From Marivirga atlantica (GTDB lineage Bacteria > Bacteroidota > Bacteroidia > Cytophagales > Cyclobacteriaceae), in the NCBI RefSeq assembly GCF_016734805.1, contig NZ_JAERQG010000001.1, positions 1,426,001 to 1,490,000 on the forward strand: a DNA stretch of 64,000 nt, read 5' to 3'. The position numbers were made by a program, and so were the translations under genes. Under the pieces are notes generated by a model. It was not told the origin of the DNA, did not search any database, and was given only the letters and a program-made list of their open reading frames with translations. Below, in pieces: positions 9,309 through 17,783 of the stretch. Position 1 is the stretch's first letter, and the number at the start of each line of letters is the position of its first letter.

Positions 9309-10001
9309 ATGTTACAAACTATTCATAAAATTGCTTTTATAGCGGTGATATCTGCTATGTCATTAATAACCGTTATAAATCATTCATATGCGCAGGAATT
9401 CTCCTTATATGGAGATATTGGTTATAATTATGGCTTTAAGAATACCAATATGGACTATGCCGGAAATGATGTAATGTATGGTTATGGTAGCGGATTAGGT
9501 ATTTCTTTTGGTGTTCAGCTTGATAGCGAACTTCCTATTTTCCTTTACGCAGGGGCTGGAATCAATTTCGCACTGGCTCTACAGTATGAAAATATAAATG
9601 GTGTCTCAAATAAAAGTTCCTTCAACTTTAATTATAAGTCTTTATCACTAGGCATTGGTCATGTGTTCAGGTTCGAAGATCAAGGTGCACTCTACGGTAT
9701 TAGAGCGCATGGTGGCTTAGATTATAATTTACCTGCGGAGGCATCACAGACAGAAAATAATAATTACAACGGAGATGTGGCATATGGTAATTCAATTGGT
9801 TATCAATTTGGCGCAAAACTAAGCCTTGTATACAAAGAGGTGTTTTTTATTGAACCGGGCTTTACCTTTAGAAATGCCAATTTTCAGTATTCATCATACG
9901 ACTGGAACGAAGGTAATGGTCGGCCGAATAACTTTATGTTAAGTCCTAATGCAAATCATTTGGCCATAAGTCTTACAGTGAGAAAGATGTTAGGCAACTA
10001 A
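9309..10001 (+). CDS. Small outer-membrane beta-barrel protein
   Basis: Signal peptide about residues 1-28 (ending SYA-Q). The mature part shows repeated barrel strands: FSLYGDIGYNYGF at the start, GYQFGAKLSLVYKEVFFIEPGFTF, and a last strand HLAISLTVRKML. It belongs to the broad OmpW/OprF-like barrel group used by Bacteroidota, with no known ligand. It begins 9 bp after the tsf terminator and is followed by its own inverted repeat, so it is a single-gene unit. Confidence 0.8.
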   Translation: MLQTIHKIAFIAVISAMSLITVINHSYAQEFSLYGDIGYNYGFKNTNMDYAGNDVMYGYGSGLGISFGVQLDSELPIFLYAGAGINFALALQYENINGVSNKSSFNFNYKSLSLGIGHVFRFEDQGALYGIRAHGGLDYNLPAEASQTENNNYNGDVAYGNSIGYQFGAKLSLVYKEVFFIEPGFTFRNANFQYSSYDWNEGNGRPNNFMLSPNANHLAISLTVRKMLGN

Positions 10002-10005
10002 TTCA

Positions 10006-10035
10006 AAAACCTATCGTTCGATAGCGATAGGTTTT
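10006..10035 (+). terminator. Stem-loop after barrel protein gene
   Basis: AAAACCTATCG (10006-10016) pairs perfectly with CGATAGGTTTT (10025-10035), eight-base loop. The U-tract is only the four T of the stem, so it is a weak terminator or an mRNA 3' end stabiliser. Confidence 0.65.
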
Positions 10036-10085
10036 AAACAAACCTGATAGATTACTTACATGACTGAATATTTAAGCGTTTTAGC

Positions 10086-10116
10086 TTGTTGATATAAATA
10101 TGCTCTTCTACTTTTG
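10086..10116 (+). promoter_or_regulatory. Bacteroidota-type promoter, near-leaderless
   Basis: TACTTTTG at 10109-10116 matches TAnnTTTG; TTG at 10086-10088 lies 20 bp upstream. The start codon of the next gene is at 10125, so the transcript would have almost no 5' untranslated region. Confidence 0.6.
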
Positions 10117-10124
10117 TATCATAA

Positions 10125-10547
10125 ATGAATAAGGTATTACATAAATACTTCTTAATATTTGCGCTACTGCTGTACGCAGGTAGTCATGTTAATGCTGCAG
10201 GTCAGCAGTCAGATACCCTTATATCTTATTTAGCAACTAAGGTAGATGCTGTTTATGATGCTAGTAATCATCAATCTGCAGTCATATCCTCTCAGGCTAG
10301 CCAAGGTCACATTCACGATGATAGAAACGGCTGGATTGATGACAACCTTATTGAAGAGGAAGAAGAAAATGAACGATCTTCTTCAGAATATGATGTGAAA
10401 TGCATTGAGCATTCGCTAGAATCACCTTATTCATCAGTTTATCATAATTCTAACTTTAGCTTACCCAAAAGCTTACAATACGATAATTTATCTCATCATC
10501 TTATCTCCAATAAGAGATATAAACTGCATGCAGTTTTTAGAATATAA
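10125..10547 (+). CDS. Small secreted protein of unknown function
   Basis: Not recognised. A signal peptide (about residues 1-25, ending VNA-A) precedes 115 polar residues with an acidic cluster (LIEEEEENERSSSE) and several His residues. No membrane segment or repeat is visible. It lies upstream of the RND efflux operon but is separated from it by 230 bp with a hairpin and an inverted repeat, so co-regulation is possible but not shown. The start is supported by the promoter ending 9 bp before it. Confidence 0.65.
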   Translation: MNKVLHKYFLIFALLLYAGSHVNAAGQQSDTLISYLATKVDAVYDASNHQSAVISSQASQGHIHDDRNGWIDDNLIEEEEENERSSSEYDVKCIEHSLESPYSSVYHNSNFSLPKSLQYDNLSHHLISNKRYKLHAVFRI

Positions 10548-10620
10548 TACCACTCATAGGGCTGTGATCTTACAGTTCCAGATTTTCAATTCCTTTTAGA
10601 AATTACTTAAAAAAATAACT

Positions 10621-10650
10621 AGCAGCTTATGCTTTACAAAGCTGCTGTTT
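10621..10650 (+). terminator. Hairpin downstream of the small secreted protein gene
   Basis: AGCAGCTT (10621-10628) pairs with AAGCTGCT (10639-10646), followed by GTTTAAC. Weak U-tract; probable terminator. Confidence 0.5.
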
Positions 10651-10683
10651 AACACTTTTATCAATCTTATTTAAACAACAAAA

Positions 10684-10698
10684 TACCTGTTACAGGTA
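10684..10698. promoter_or_regulatory. Inverted repeat upstream of RND operon, candidate operator
   Basis: TACCTG-TTA-CAGGTA is a perfect 6-3-6 inverted repeat 80 bp before the adaptor gene start. It has the size of a dimeric repressor site. No TetR or MarR gene is next to it, so the regulator is unknown. Confidence 0.4.
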
Positions 10699-10778
10699 AT
10701 AACTCGCATTACAGCTTTAATGGAAGCACGTTCTATTGCGATGGTTTAATCCTGTGTTCAGTATAAATAAATATCAAC

Positions 10779-11861
10779 ATGAAAAAAATATTGATTTTCA
10801 TTGGTGTGTCATTCGCTTTATGGACAAGCAGTTGTCAGCACAAGGAAGCACATCATGAAGCCGAACATAAGTTTCCAGTTACATCTCCAGTTAGAAAAGA
10901 CACTTCATTAGTAAAAGAGTATGTCTGTCAAATTCATTCCATAAGGCACATTGAGTTAATGGCGCAGGAAAGAGGATATCTCGAAAATATTTATGTTGAC
11001 GAAGGCCAACATGTAAAAAAGGGGCAACTCTTATTTAAAGTAATGCCTCGTTTATATCAGGCTGAATTAGAAAGAGCAGAGGCAGAGGTGAATTTTGCTC
11101 AAATTGAATATGATAATACTAAAAACCTGGCTGAAAATAATGTAGTTGCTCCGAATGAGCTAGCCATGGCCAAAGCAAAATTAGCTAAAGCCAAGGCTGA
11201 GCTGAGTCTTGCCAGAGTACACCTTGATTTTACTGATATTCGTGCACCTTTTGACGGAATTATTGATCGCTTCCATGTACGGGAAGGAAGTTTGGTTGAA
11301 GAAGGTGAATTGCTTACTCACCTATCCGACAATAGCCAAATGTGGGTGTATTATAATGTACCCGAGGCAGAATATTTGGATTATATGACGGAGCTGAAAA
11401 GTGATAGTGCAGTGACAGTGCAACTGCTTATGGCTAATAACAAGCTTTTCAAATATGACGGGAAAGTAGAAACTATCGAGGCTGATTTTAATCATGAAAC
11501 AGGTAACATTCCGTTTAGGGCTACTTTTCCAAATCCTGATGCATTATTGAGACATGGTGAGACAGGTAATATTGAAATGCGGGTTGCATTAAATGATGCC
11601 TTATTAATACCTCAAAAGGCAACCTTTGAGGTGTTAGAGAAAAAGTATGTCTTTGTAATTGATGAAGAGCATAGGGTACAGGCACGAGAAATTGAAATTG
11701 CAAGTGAGTTACCTCACATCTATGCTATTAGCGATGGTTTAAAAGAAGATGATAAGATTCTTCTTGATGGTTTAAGATTAGTTCGAGCTAATGATCAAAT
11801 AGAGTTTGACTTTGTAGAACCATCAACTGCATTGGCGGGTCTGGAGCTTTACGCTGAATAA
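10779..11861 (+). CDS. RND efflux periplasmic adaptor lipoprotein
   Basis: Membrane fusion protein linking the inner-membrane pump to the outer-membrane channel. Lipobox ends at Cys19 (LWTSSC). The barrel-sandwich hybrid begins with GYLENIYVDEGQHVKKGQLLF and closes with IRAPFDGIIDRFHVREGS, flanking an alpha-hairpin of about 60 residues (AELERAEAEVNFAQIEYDN). Beta-barrel and membrane-proximal domains follow. Length 360 is usual for AcrA/MexA types. The pump gene starts 23 bp downstream and the channel gene follows, so all three parts are present. Confidence 0.95.
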   Translation: MKKILIFIGVSFALWTSSCQHKEAHHEAEHKFPVTSPVRKDTSLVKEYVCQIHSIRHIELMAQERGYLENIYVDEGQHVKKGQLLFKVMPRLYQAELERAEAEVNFAQIEYDNTKNLAENNVVAPNELAMAKAKLAKAKAELSLARVHLDFTDIRAPFDGIIDRFHVREGSLVEEGELLTHLSDNSQMWVYYNVPEAEYLDYMTELKSDSAVTVQLLMANNKLFKYDGKVETIEADFNHETGNIPFRATFPNPDALLRHGETGNIEMRVALNDALLIPQKATFEVLEKKYVFVIDEEHRVQAREIEIASELPHIYAISDGLKEDDKILLDGLRLVRANDQIEFDFVEPSTALAGLELYAE

Positions 11862-11884
11862 TTCATCATTAAAAATATTCACAT

Positions 11885-14800
11885 ATGTTTAGTAAAATAA
11901 TCCACAGACCAGTATTGGCAATAGTGATTTCTATCACTATTGTATTTGTTGGTTTGCTAGCTATACGTCAACTGCCTATCTCGCAGTTTCCGCAAATTGC
12001 CCCAACCACAGTAAATATATTTATAGCTTACCCAGGCTCAAGTGCTGAAGTACTTGTAAACTCTACTTTAGTAACACTTGAAAATTCAATTAATGGTGTA
12101 CAGGGTATGCGCTACATGGCTACCGATGCTACCAGTGCCGGTGAAGCTACACTAAGAGTGATATTTGAACCTGGTACAGATCCTAACCAAGCCGTAATTC
12201 GAGTCAAGACGCGAGTCGATCAGGTAATGCCACTATTACCTGAGTTGGTACAAAGGGAAGGTGTAATCATCACACCTATTCAGCCAAGTATGTTGATGTA
12301 TGTCAACCTATATGGTAATGATGAAAGGATGGACGAAAAATTCCTATACAACTATGCTAACGTTCATATGATACCTGAAATACAGCGTATCAATGGTGTA
12401 GCAAGGGCACAAATACTAGGTAGCCGTAAATATGCTATGCGTGTATGGCTGAACCCCGACCGAATGAGAGCTTATGATATTTCTATTGATGAAGTAATGG
12501 AAGCTATGGGAGAGCAGAGTATTATTGGTCGTCCGGGTAGGTTGGGCCGTAGCTCAGGTATAGCGGCACAATCTTTAGAATATGTTCTTACTTATCAAGG
12601 AAGGTTCAATAAGCCAGAACAGTATGAAAATATAATTGTAAGGGCTAATGCAGAAGGAGAGAGCATTCACCTGAAAGATATTGCCAAGATAGAGCTTGGT
12701 AGTGAGTTCTTTGATATTTACTCCAACTTAGATGGTCACCCTTCTGCAGCAATAGTACTCAAGCAGAATTATGGTACCAATGCCACAGAAGTAATTGAGA
12801 ATGTAAAGTCTACGCTTGAGGAAATGAAGCAGAATTTCCCTCCGGGAGTAGATTACAAAATCAGTTATGATGTATCTAAATTCCTGGATGCCTCAATTGA
12901 GCAGGTAATTCACACATTAAGAGATGCGTTTATTTTGGTTGCTATAGTGGTATTTATATTCCTGGGTGACTGGCGTTCAACATTAATACCAATTCTGGCA
13001 GTACCAGTTTCTTTAATAGGTGCCTTTTTCGTGATTCAGTTCTTTGGGCTATCCATTAACTTGGTGACACTTTTTGCCCTGGTGCTAGCCATTGGTATTG
13101 TGGTCGATGATGCCATTGTGGTGGTTGAAGCCGTCCACGCCAAGATGGAAGAGGAAAACCTAACGCCATACAAAGCAGTGCGAAAGGTAATGTCTGAAAT
13201 TAGCGGAGCTATTATTGCCATAACAATGGTGATGGTATCAGTATTTTTACCGATATCATTTATGTCTGGTCCGGTGGGTACCTTCTACCGCCAGTTCTCT
13301 ATAACTATGGCAAGTTCAATAGTTATTTCAGCGCTTATTGCCTTAACGCTTACTCCTGTTTTATGTGCCATGTTATTGAAAAATACGCATGGTAAACCTC
13401 GTAAGAAACACTTGTTAAACAGAGGAATTGATAGTTTCAATAGAGGTTTTGAAAAGCTCACAGGTCGATATACAAGCTTGTTGAAGTTGATAGTAAATAG
13501 AAGAATGTTAACGTTCGGTGTATTAATTGCCTTCTGCGTTGGTATCTTCTTTGAAAATCAAATACTGCCTTCAGGCTTCATTCCTAGTGAAGATCAAGGA
13601 ACTATATATGCCATTATTCAGACACCTCCGGGTGCAACACTTGAGCGTACCAATCAGGTCTCGCAGAAGTTGCAAAAGGTAGCTGAAGAAGTTGACGGTA
13701 TAGAGTCAGTATCATCATTGGCAGGTTACGAAATCATGACAGAGGGTAGGGGATCGAATGCCGGTACTTGTTTGATTAACCTTAAAAGCTGGTCAGAAAG
13801 AGAGCATACTGTAACTGAGATTATGGAAGAGCTTGAAGAAAAATCTAAAGGTCTTGGAGCCGTTATTGAGTTTTTTGAGCCTCCGGCAATTCCAGGTTTT
13901 GGTTCTTCAGGAGGTTTCTCTATGCGTTTGCTTGATAAAACAACAAGCACAGATTATCAGGAATTTGATAAAATCAACAACCAGTTTATGGATAATCTGC
14001 GTGAGCGACCTGAGATTACTGGTTTGTTTACTTTCTTCGCAGCCAACTATCCTCAGTATGAATTAACTATTGATAATGAGTTAGCCATGCAGAAGGGGGT
14101 TTCCATTGGTAAGGCTATGGAGAACCTGAATATTTTAATTGGTAGTACTTATGAGCAAGGCTTCATTAGGTTCGGAAGATTCTTCAAAGTATATGTTCAG
14201 GCCGATCCTCAGTTTAGAAGAATGCCATCTGATATTCTGAAATTTTATGTGAAGAATGATCATGGTGAGATGGTACCTTATTCATCCTTTATGAAAATAG
14301 AGAAGAAGCAGGGACCAAATGAAATTACCAGGTTTAACATGTATAATTCAGCATCCATCAGAGGTTTACCGGCTAAAGGTTATACTTCTGCCGATGCTAT
14401 TCAGGCGGTAAGAGAAGTAGCAGAGAAAACCTTACCTCGTGGTTATGATATTGCCTGGGAAGGACTTTCATACGATGAAGCGCAACGTGGAAATGAAGCA
14501 CTTTACGTATTCATAATTGTATTGGTGTTTGTCTATTTCGTTTTGGCAGCACAATATGAGAGCTTTATTATTCCTTTAGCTGTTGTGCTATCACTTCCTG
14601 TAGGGGTATTTGGTTCGTTCATGTTACTTAAAGCTATGGGCTTAGCCAATGACATTTATGCTCAAATAGGTCTTATCATGCTGGTAGGTTTATTGGGTAA
14701 AAATGCTGTGCTAATTGTAGAGTTTGCTGTACAGAAGAGGAGTCAGGGCGCAACAATTCTGGAAGCGGCTATTGAAGGTGCTCGCGTTCGTTTCCGTCCT

Positions 14801-15100
14801 ATTTTGATGACTTCTTTCGCCTTTATAGCTGGTTTAATTCCTTTAATTATTGCTACAGGAGCTGGTGCTATTGGTAATAGAACCATCGGTTCTTCAGCTT
14901 TAGGAGGTATGCTTTTCGGTACCGTATTCGGTGTAATCATTATACCAGGTTTGTACTACATATTTGGTAGAATGGCTGATGGTAGGTCCATGATTAAGGA
15001 TGAGTATGATTCACCATTGAGTGAAGATTATAATCCTGTTTATGAGTCTGAAGATGATGACAAGGACGATGATCATGATGAAAAAGTACGCATTGATTAA
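11885..15100 (+). CDS. RND efflux pump, AcrB/HAE1 family
   Basis: Proton-driven multidrug exporter of 1071 residues, twelve transmembrane segments and two large periplasmic loops. The proton-relay acidic pair is seen in GIVVDDAIVVVE around residues 403-414; SQFPQIAPTTV, LPSGFIPSEDQG and the FGSSGGFS loop are typical of the hydrophobe/amphiphile subfamily rather than metal exporters. The C-terminal tail is highly acidic (SEDDDKDDDHDEK), about 30 residues beyond the last membrane segment. Second gene of a three-gene operon; substrates cannot be predicted from sequence. Confidence 0.96.
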   Translation: MFSKIIHRPVLAIVISITIVFVGLLAIRQLPISQFPQIAPTTVNIFIAYPGSSAEVLVNSTLVTLENSINGVQGMRYMATDATSAGEATLRVIFEPGTDPNQAVIRVKTRVDQVMPLLPELVQREGVIITPIQPSMLMYVNLYGNDERMDEKFLYNYANVHMIPEIQRINGVARAQILGSRKYAMRVWLNPDRMRAYDISIDEVMEAMGEQSIIGRPGRLGRSSGIAAQSLEYVLTYQGRFNKPEQYENIIVRANAEGESIHLKDIAKIELGSEFFDIYSNLDGHPSAAIVLKQNYGTNATEVIENVKSTLEEMKQNFPPGVDYKISYDVSKFLDASIEQVIHTLRDAFILVAIVVFIFLGDWRSTLIPILAVPVSLIGAFFVIQFFGLSINLVTLFALVLAIGIVVDDAIVVVEAVHAKMEEENLTPYKAVRKVMSEISGAIIAITMVMVSVFLPISFMSGPVGTFYRQFSITMASSIVISALIALTLTPVLCAMLLKNTHGKPRKKHLLNRGIDSFNRGFEKLTGRYTSLLKLIVNRRMLTFGVLIAFCVGIFFENQILPSGFIPSEDQGTIYAIIQTPPGATLERTNQVSQKLQKVAEEVDGIESVSSLAGYEIMTEGRGSNAGTCLINLKSWSEREHTVTEIMEELEEKSKGLGAVIEFFEPPAIPGFGSSGGFSMRLLDKTTSTDYQEFDKINNQFMDNLRERPEITGLFTFFAANYPQYELTIDNELAMQKGVSIGKAMENLNILIGSTYEQGFIRFGRFFKVYVQADPQFRRMPSDILKFYVKNDHGEMVPYSSFMKIEKKQGPNEITRFNMYNSASIRGLPAKGYTSADAIQAVREVAEKTLPRGYDIAWEGLSYDEAQRGNEALYVFIIVLVFVYFVLAAQYESFIIPLAVVLSLPVGVFGSFMLLKAMGLANDIYAQIGLIMLVGLLGKNAVLIVEFAVQKRSQGATILEAAIEGARVRFRPILMTSFAFIAGLIPLIIATGAGAIGNRTIGSSALGGMLFGTVFGVIIIPGLYYIFGRMADGRSMIKDEYDSPLSEDYNPVYESEDDDKDDDHDEKVRID

Positions 15101-15110
15101 ACGAAAAGAA

Positions 15111-16547
15111 ATGAATAGAAGCATAATAAAAATAACATTTGGAGTAATCTTCCTTTCATTGGTGTTTACAGCATGTAAAACACCTTCGTTAGTGGAGCGT
15201 TCAGCGCAGGTAAATCTCCCCGATACTTATAGTGCATCGGAAGATACTACCAATAATACTAAGGTTCACTGGAAGGACTATTTTCAGGATCAGTATTTGA
15301 TAGGTCTGATAGATACAGCTTTAAGCAACAACCAGGAGTTGAATATTGTACTTCAGGAAATTGCTATTTCAGCTAATGAAGTTCAAGCTAAGCAAGGTGA
15401 GATACTTCCTTCAGTTGGTCTCAAAGCAGGTGGTGGACTAGAGAAAAACGCCCTTCATACACCTTTAGGTGCCAATGAAGAGTATTTCAATGAGCAGGAA
15501 GAGCGTAATCTGGACAGCCCAGTGCCCGACTTAATGGTTGGTGCTGTGGCTAACTGGGAAGTGGATATCTGGCGAAAGCTTAGAAATTCTAAGAAGTCTG
15601 CAGTGAAGAGATATATGTCTTCCATTGAGGGTAAGAATTTTCTTGTTACTAATCTGGTAGCTGAAATTGCCAATGCTTACTATGAGTTACTGGCGCTTGA
15701 TAATCAGCTGGCAATAGTAAAAAGGAATATTGAGATACAAAGCAATGCGCTTGAAATTGTGAAGTTGCAAAAACAGGCAGCCAAGGTCACTGAATTGGCT
15801 GTTCGTAAGTTTGAGGCAGAAGTATTTCACACCAGAAGCTTACAATACGATATTCAGCAAAGAATCTATGAAACGGAAAATGAGCTGAATTACCTGGTAG
15901 GTAGGTATCCTCAACCAATTGAGCGAGATGCAGAAACCTTCAACAACTTAATGCCAGATACTATACAGGCAGGTGTTCCATCTCAATTGTTAGAGAACAG
16001 ACCGGACGTTAGAGAAGCAGCATTAAATCTTGAAGCTGCTAAGTTGGATGTCAAAGTGGCTAAAGCAAGGTTTTATCCATCGTTGGATATATCGGCAGCC
16101 ATAGGGCTTCAGGCCTTTAATCCATCATTTTTAGTAAAAACTCCTGAATCAATGTTGTACTCTTTGGCAGGGGAATTGGCAGCCCCTTTAATTAACAGAA
16201 AGGCTATTAAAGCTGAATATAAGAGTGCTAATTCAAGACAAATTCAGGCGGTTATTGATTATGAGCGTACGGTATTAAATGCCTACATAGAGGTGGCCAA
16301 TCAATTGTCAAATATTGGTAACCTTCAGAGTAGTTATGATTTAAAGTCCAAAGAGGTGGATGCGTTAACAGAATCCATCACTATAGCTAATACTTTATTC
16401 AGATCAGCCAGGGCAGATTATATGGAAGTGCTACTGACTCAAAGAGATGCCCTGGAATCTAAATTTGAGTTAGTAGAAACAAAAATGCAACGCATGAATG
16501 CAAGGGTGAATGTTTACAGAGCTCTTGGTGGCGGTTGGCAAAATTAA
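15111..16547 (+). CDS. RND efflux outer-membrane channel lipoprotein (NodT/TolC family)
   Basis: Forms the trimeric outer-membrane exit duct of the pump. The ATG at 15111 gives a proper lipoprotein signal with lipobox LVFTAC (Cys22); an in-frame ATG at 15021 exists but would bury this signal behind 30 extra residues and overlap the pump gene, so I reject it. Two OEP repeats are visible, with NNQELNIVLQEI in the first and LLENRPDVREAALNLEAAK starting the second. It follows the pump by 10 bp and is closed by a strong terminator. Confidence 0.95.
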   Translation: MNRSIIKITFGVIFLSLVFTACKTPSLVERSAQVNLPDTYSASEDTTNNTKVHWKDYFQDQYLIGLIDTALSNNQELNIVLQEIAISANEVQAKQGEILPSVGLKAGGGLEKNALHTPLGANEEYFNEQEERNLDSPVPDLMVGAVANWEVDIWRKLRNSKKSAVKRYMSSIEGKNFLVTNLVAEIANAYYELLALDNQLAIVKRNIEIQSNALEIVKLQKQAAKVTELAVRKFEAEVFHTRSLQYDIQQRIYETENELNYLVGRYPQPIERDAETFNNLMPDTIQAGVPSQLLENRPDVREAALNLEAAKLDVKVAKARFYPSLDISAAIGLQAFNPSFLVKTPESMLYSLAGELAAPLINRKAIKAEYKSANSRQIQAVIDYERTVLNAYIEVANQLSNIGNLQSSYDLKSKEVDALTESITIANTLFRSARADYMEVLLTQRDALESKFELVETKMQRMNARVNVYRALGGGWQN

Positions 16548-16566
16548 ATTAATCAGAAAGTGAAAG

Positions 16567-16593
16567 GCCAGCTCATGAGAGCTGGCTTTTTTT
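16567..16593. terminator. Strong terminator of the RND operon
   Basis: GCCAGCTC (16567-16574) and GAGCTGGC (16579-16586) with loop ATGA and seven T. The stem contains the stop codon and last codons of the convergent DUF4407 gene, so the two genes share this sequence. Confidence 0.92.
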
Positions 16594-17532
16594 ATGTCTT
16601 TTCAGATAGGATTTTTCCAGTCTATCGAGAAGTTCATCATAAGGTCCTCTAGGTGTCAGGGTTTTTAAAAGAATAGGCGTGCTCTCAACTATAATGAATA
16701 GGAGCGTAATAAAGAATACTGCCCACCATAAAGTGGATGACCTGCTGCTGAGTCTGTTTAAAGCATGTAATTGTGCAGCAGGCCCATTGGCCATAGGCTG
16801 CTGTATATTTTCTATGGCCATGGCTGATGCATTTCTTAAGCTGTCTTTTTGATTTTGCAGCTTTAAAAACTGCCTGTCATGATATTCCTTAAATTCGGAA
16901 AGCTCTTGCTGATACGCCTGAAGGTTAGCTTTCTTTACTTCGTAGATGGGGCCTAAGTTTCTCTTTCCACTTCCACCTGTACCATCAGCTTCTTGTTGAG
17001 CCGTTTTGACTAATTCGTCTCTTTTGTTTGTTTTAACTGCAAGCTCGCCACCCAATTGATCTTCTTTGAGTTCTATAAGTTGTAGTTCACTTTTTAGTTG
17101 TTGATTGATACTATCTGTTTGCTGCTGTGTTATTTCACGTCTGATTAGAGTAAGTTCATCAGTTATTTCCTGCTCAAATATTTTAAGCTCTAAAGGCTTG
17201 GCAATAACCAAAGAAAGCATGCAGGCCAAAATCAATCTGGGAATGATGCTCCATAAGTTCATCTTCAGCGATTCATATTTACGGATGCTGGAAATAATGT
17301 ACCTGTCCAGGTTAAAAATCATTAGGCCCCAAAACAGCCCTATTATGATGGGAATTAAATAGGAGTTAAATACTATCATTAAGGTGTAGGTGGCAGCAAT
17401 GCATGCAAATAATCCTGTAAAGAAAACTGAGGCTCCAATGCCTACAAACTTGTTTTTCTCTGAAGGGCACTCTTCCAATAATGGCTGATGTACGCCTGAG
17501 CAGAACAAAAAGAATTTCGAAACTTTATTCAT
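16573..17532 (-). CDS. DUF4407 membrane protein
   Basis: Function unknown. It has the DUF4407 layout: short N-terminus (FFLFCSGVHQPLLEECP), two membrane segments (about residues 30-50 and 54-75), the conserved FNLDRYIISS after the second, a third segment near 88-110, a long coiled coil (about 120-250, rich in Gln, Leu and Lys) and a fourth membrane segment (about 266-287). The coiled coil should project from the membrane and mediate oligomerisation. Convergent with the RND operon; not obviously related to it. Confidence 0.88.
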   Translation of the reverse strand: MNKVSKFFLFCSGVHQPLLEECPSEKNKFVGIGASVFFTGLFACIAATYTLMIVFNSYLIPIIIGLFWGLMIFNLDRYIISSIRKYESLKMNLWSIIPRLILACMLSLVIAKPLELKIFEQEITDELTLIRREITQQQTDSINQQLKSELQLIELKEDQLGGELAVKTNKRDELVKTAQQEADGTGGSGKRNLGPIYEVKKANLQAYQQELSEFKEYHDRQFLKLQNQKDSLRNASAMAIENIQQPMANGPAAQLHALNRLSSRSSTLWWAVFFITLLFIIVESTPILLKTLTPRGPYDELLDRLEKSYLKRHKKSQLS

Positions 17533-17783
17533 ACCTGATTAATATGACGATATACAAATCAAGTAAGGTGCCATTCATGAAAACTCGCTTTAAATAACCT
17601 AAAAGAGTTCTCTAAACTTGGGTGTGTTCGAAAATAGTACATGACAATTAAAGATTTGAACAGTACCTCTACTCTTATTTTCTTTACAAATTATTCATTC
17701 AAACTTGCTTTCTTAACTTAAGTCAATGCATGCAAAAGCTTTCATGAACAATTTTGAACTACTAAAAAAAAATCAAAAAAGTG

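Noticed and set aside
13833-14066. Open frame inside the RND pump gene
   Set aside because: It runs in another frame of a well-supported 1071-residue protein.
15021-15110. Upstream extension of the outer-membrane channel gene
   Set aside because: It would overlap the pump gene and bury the lipoprotein signal that starts cleanly at 15111.
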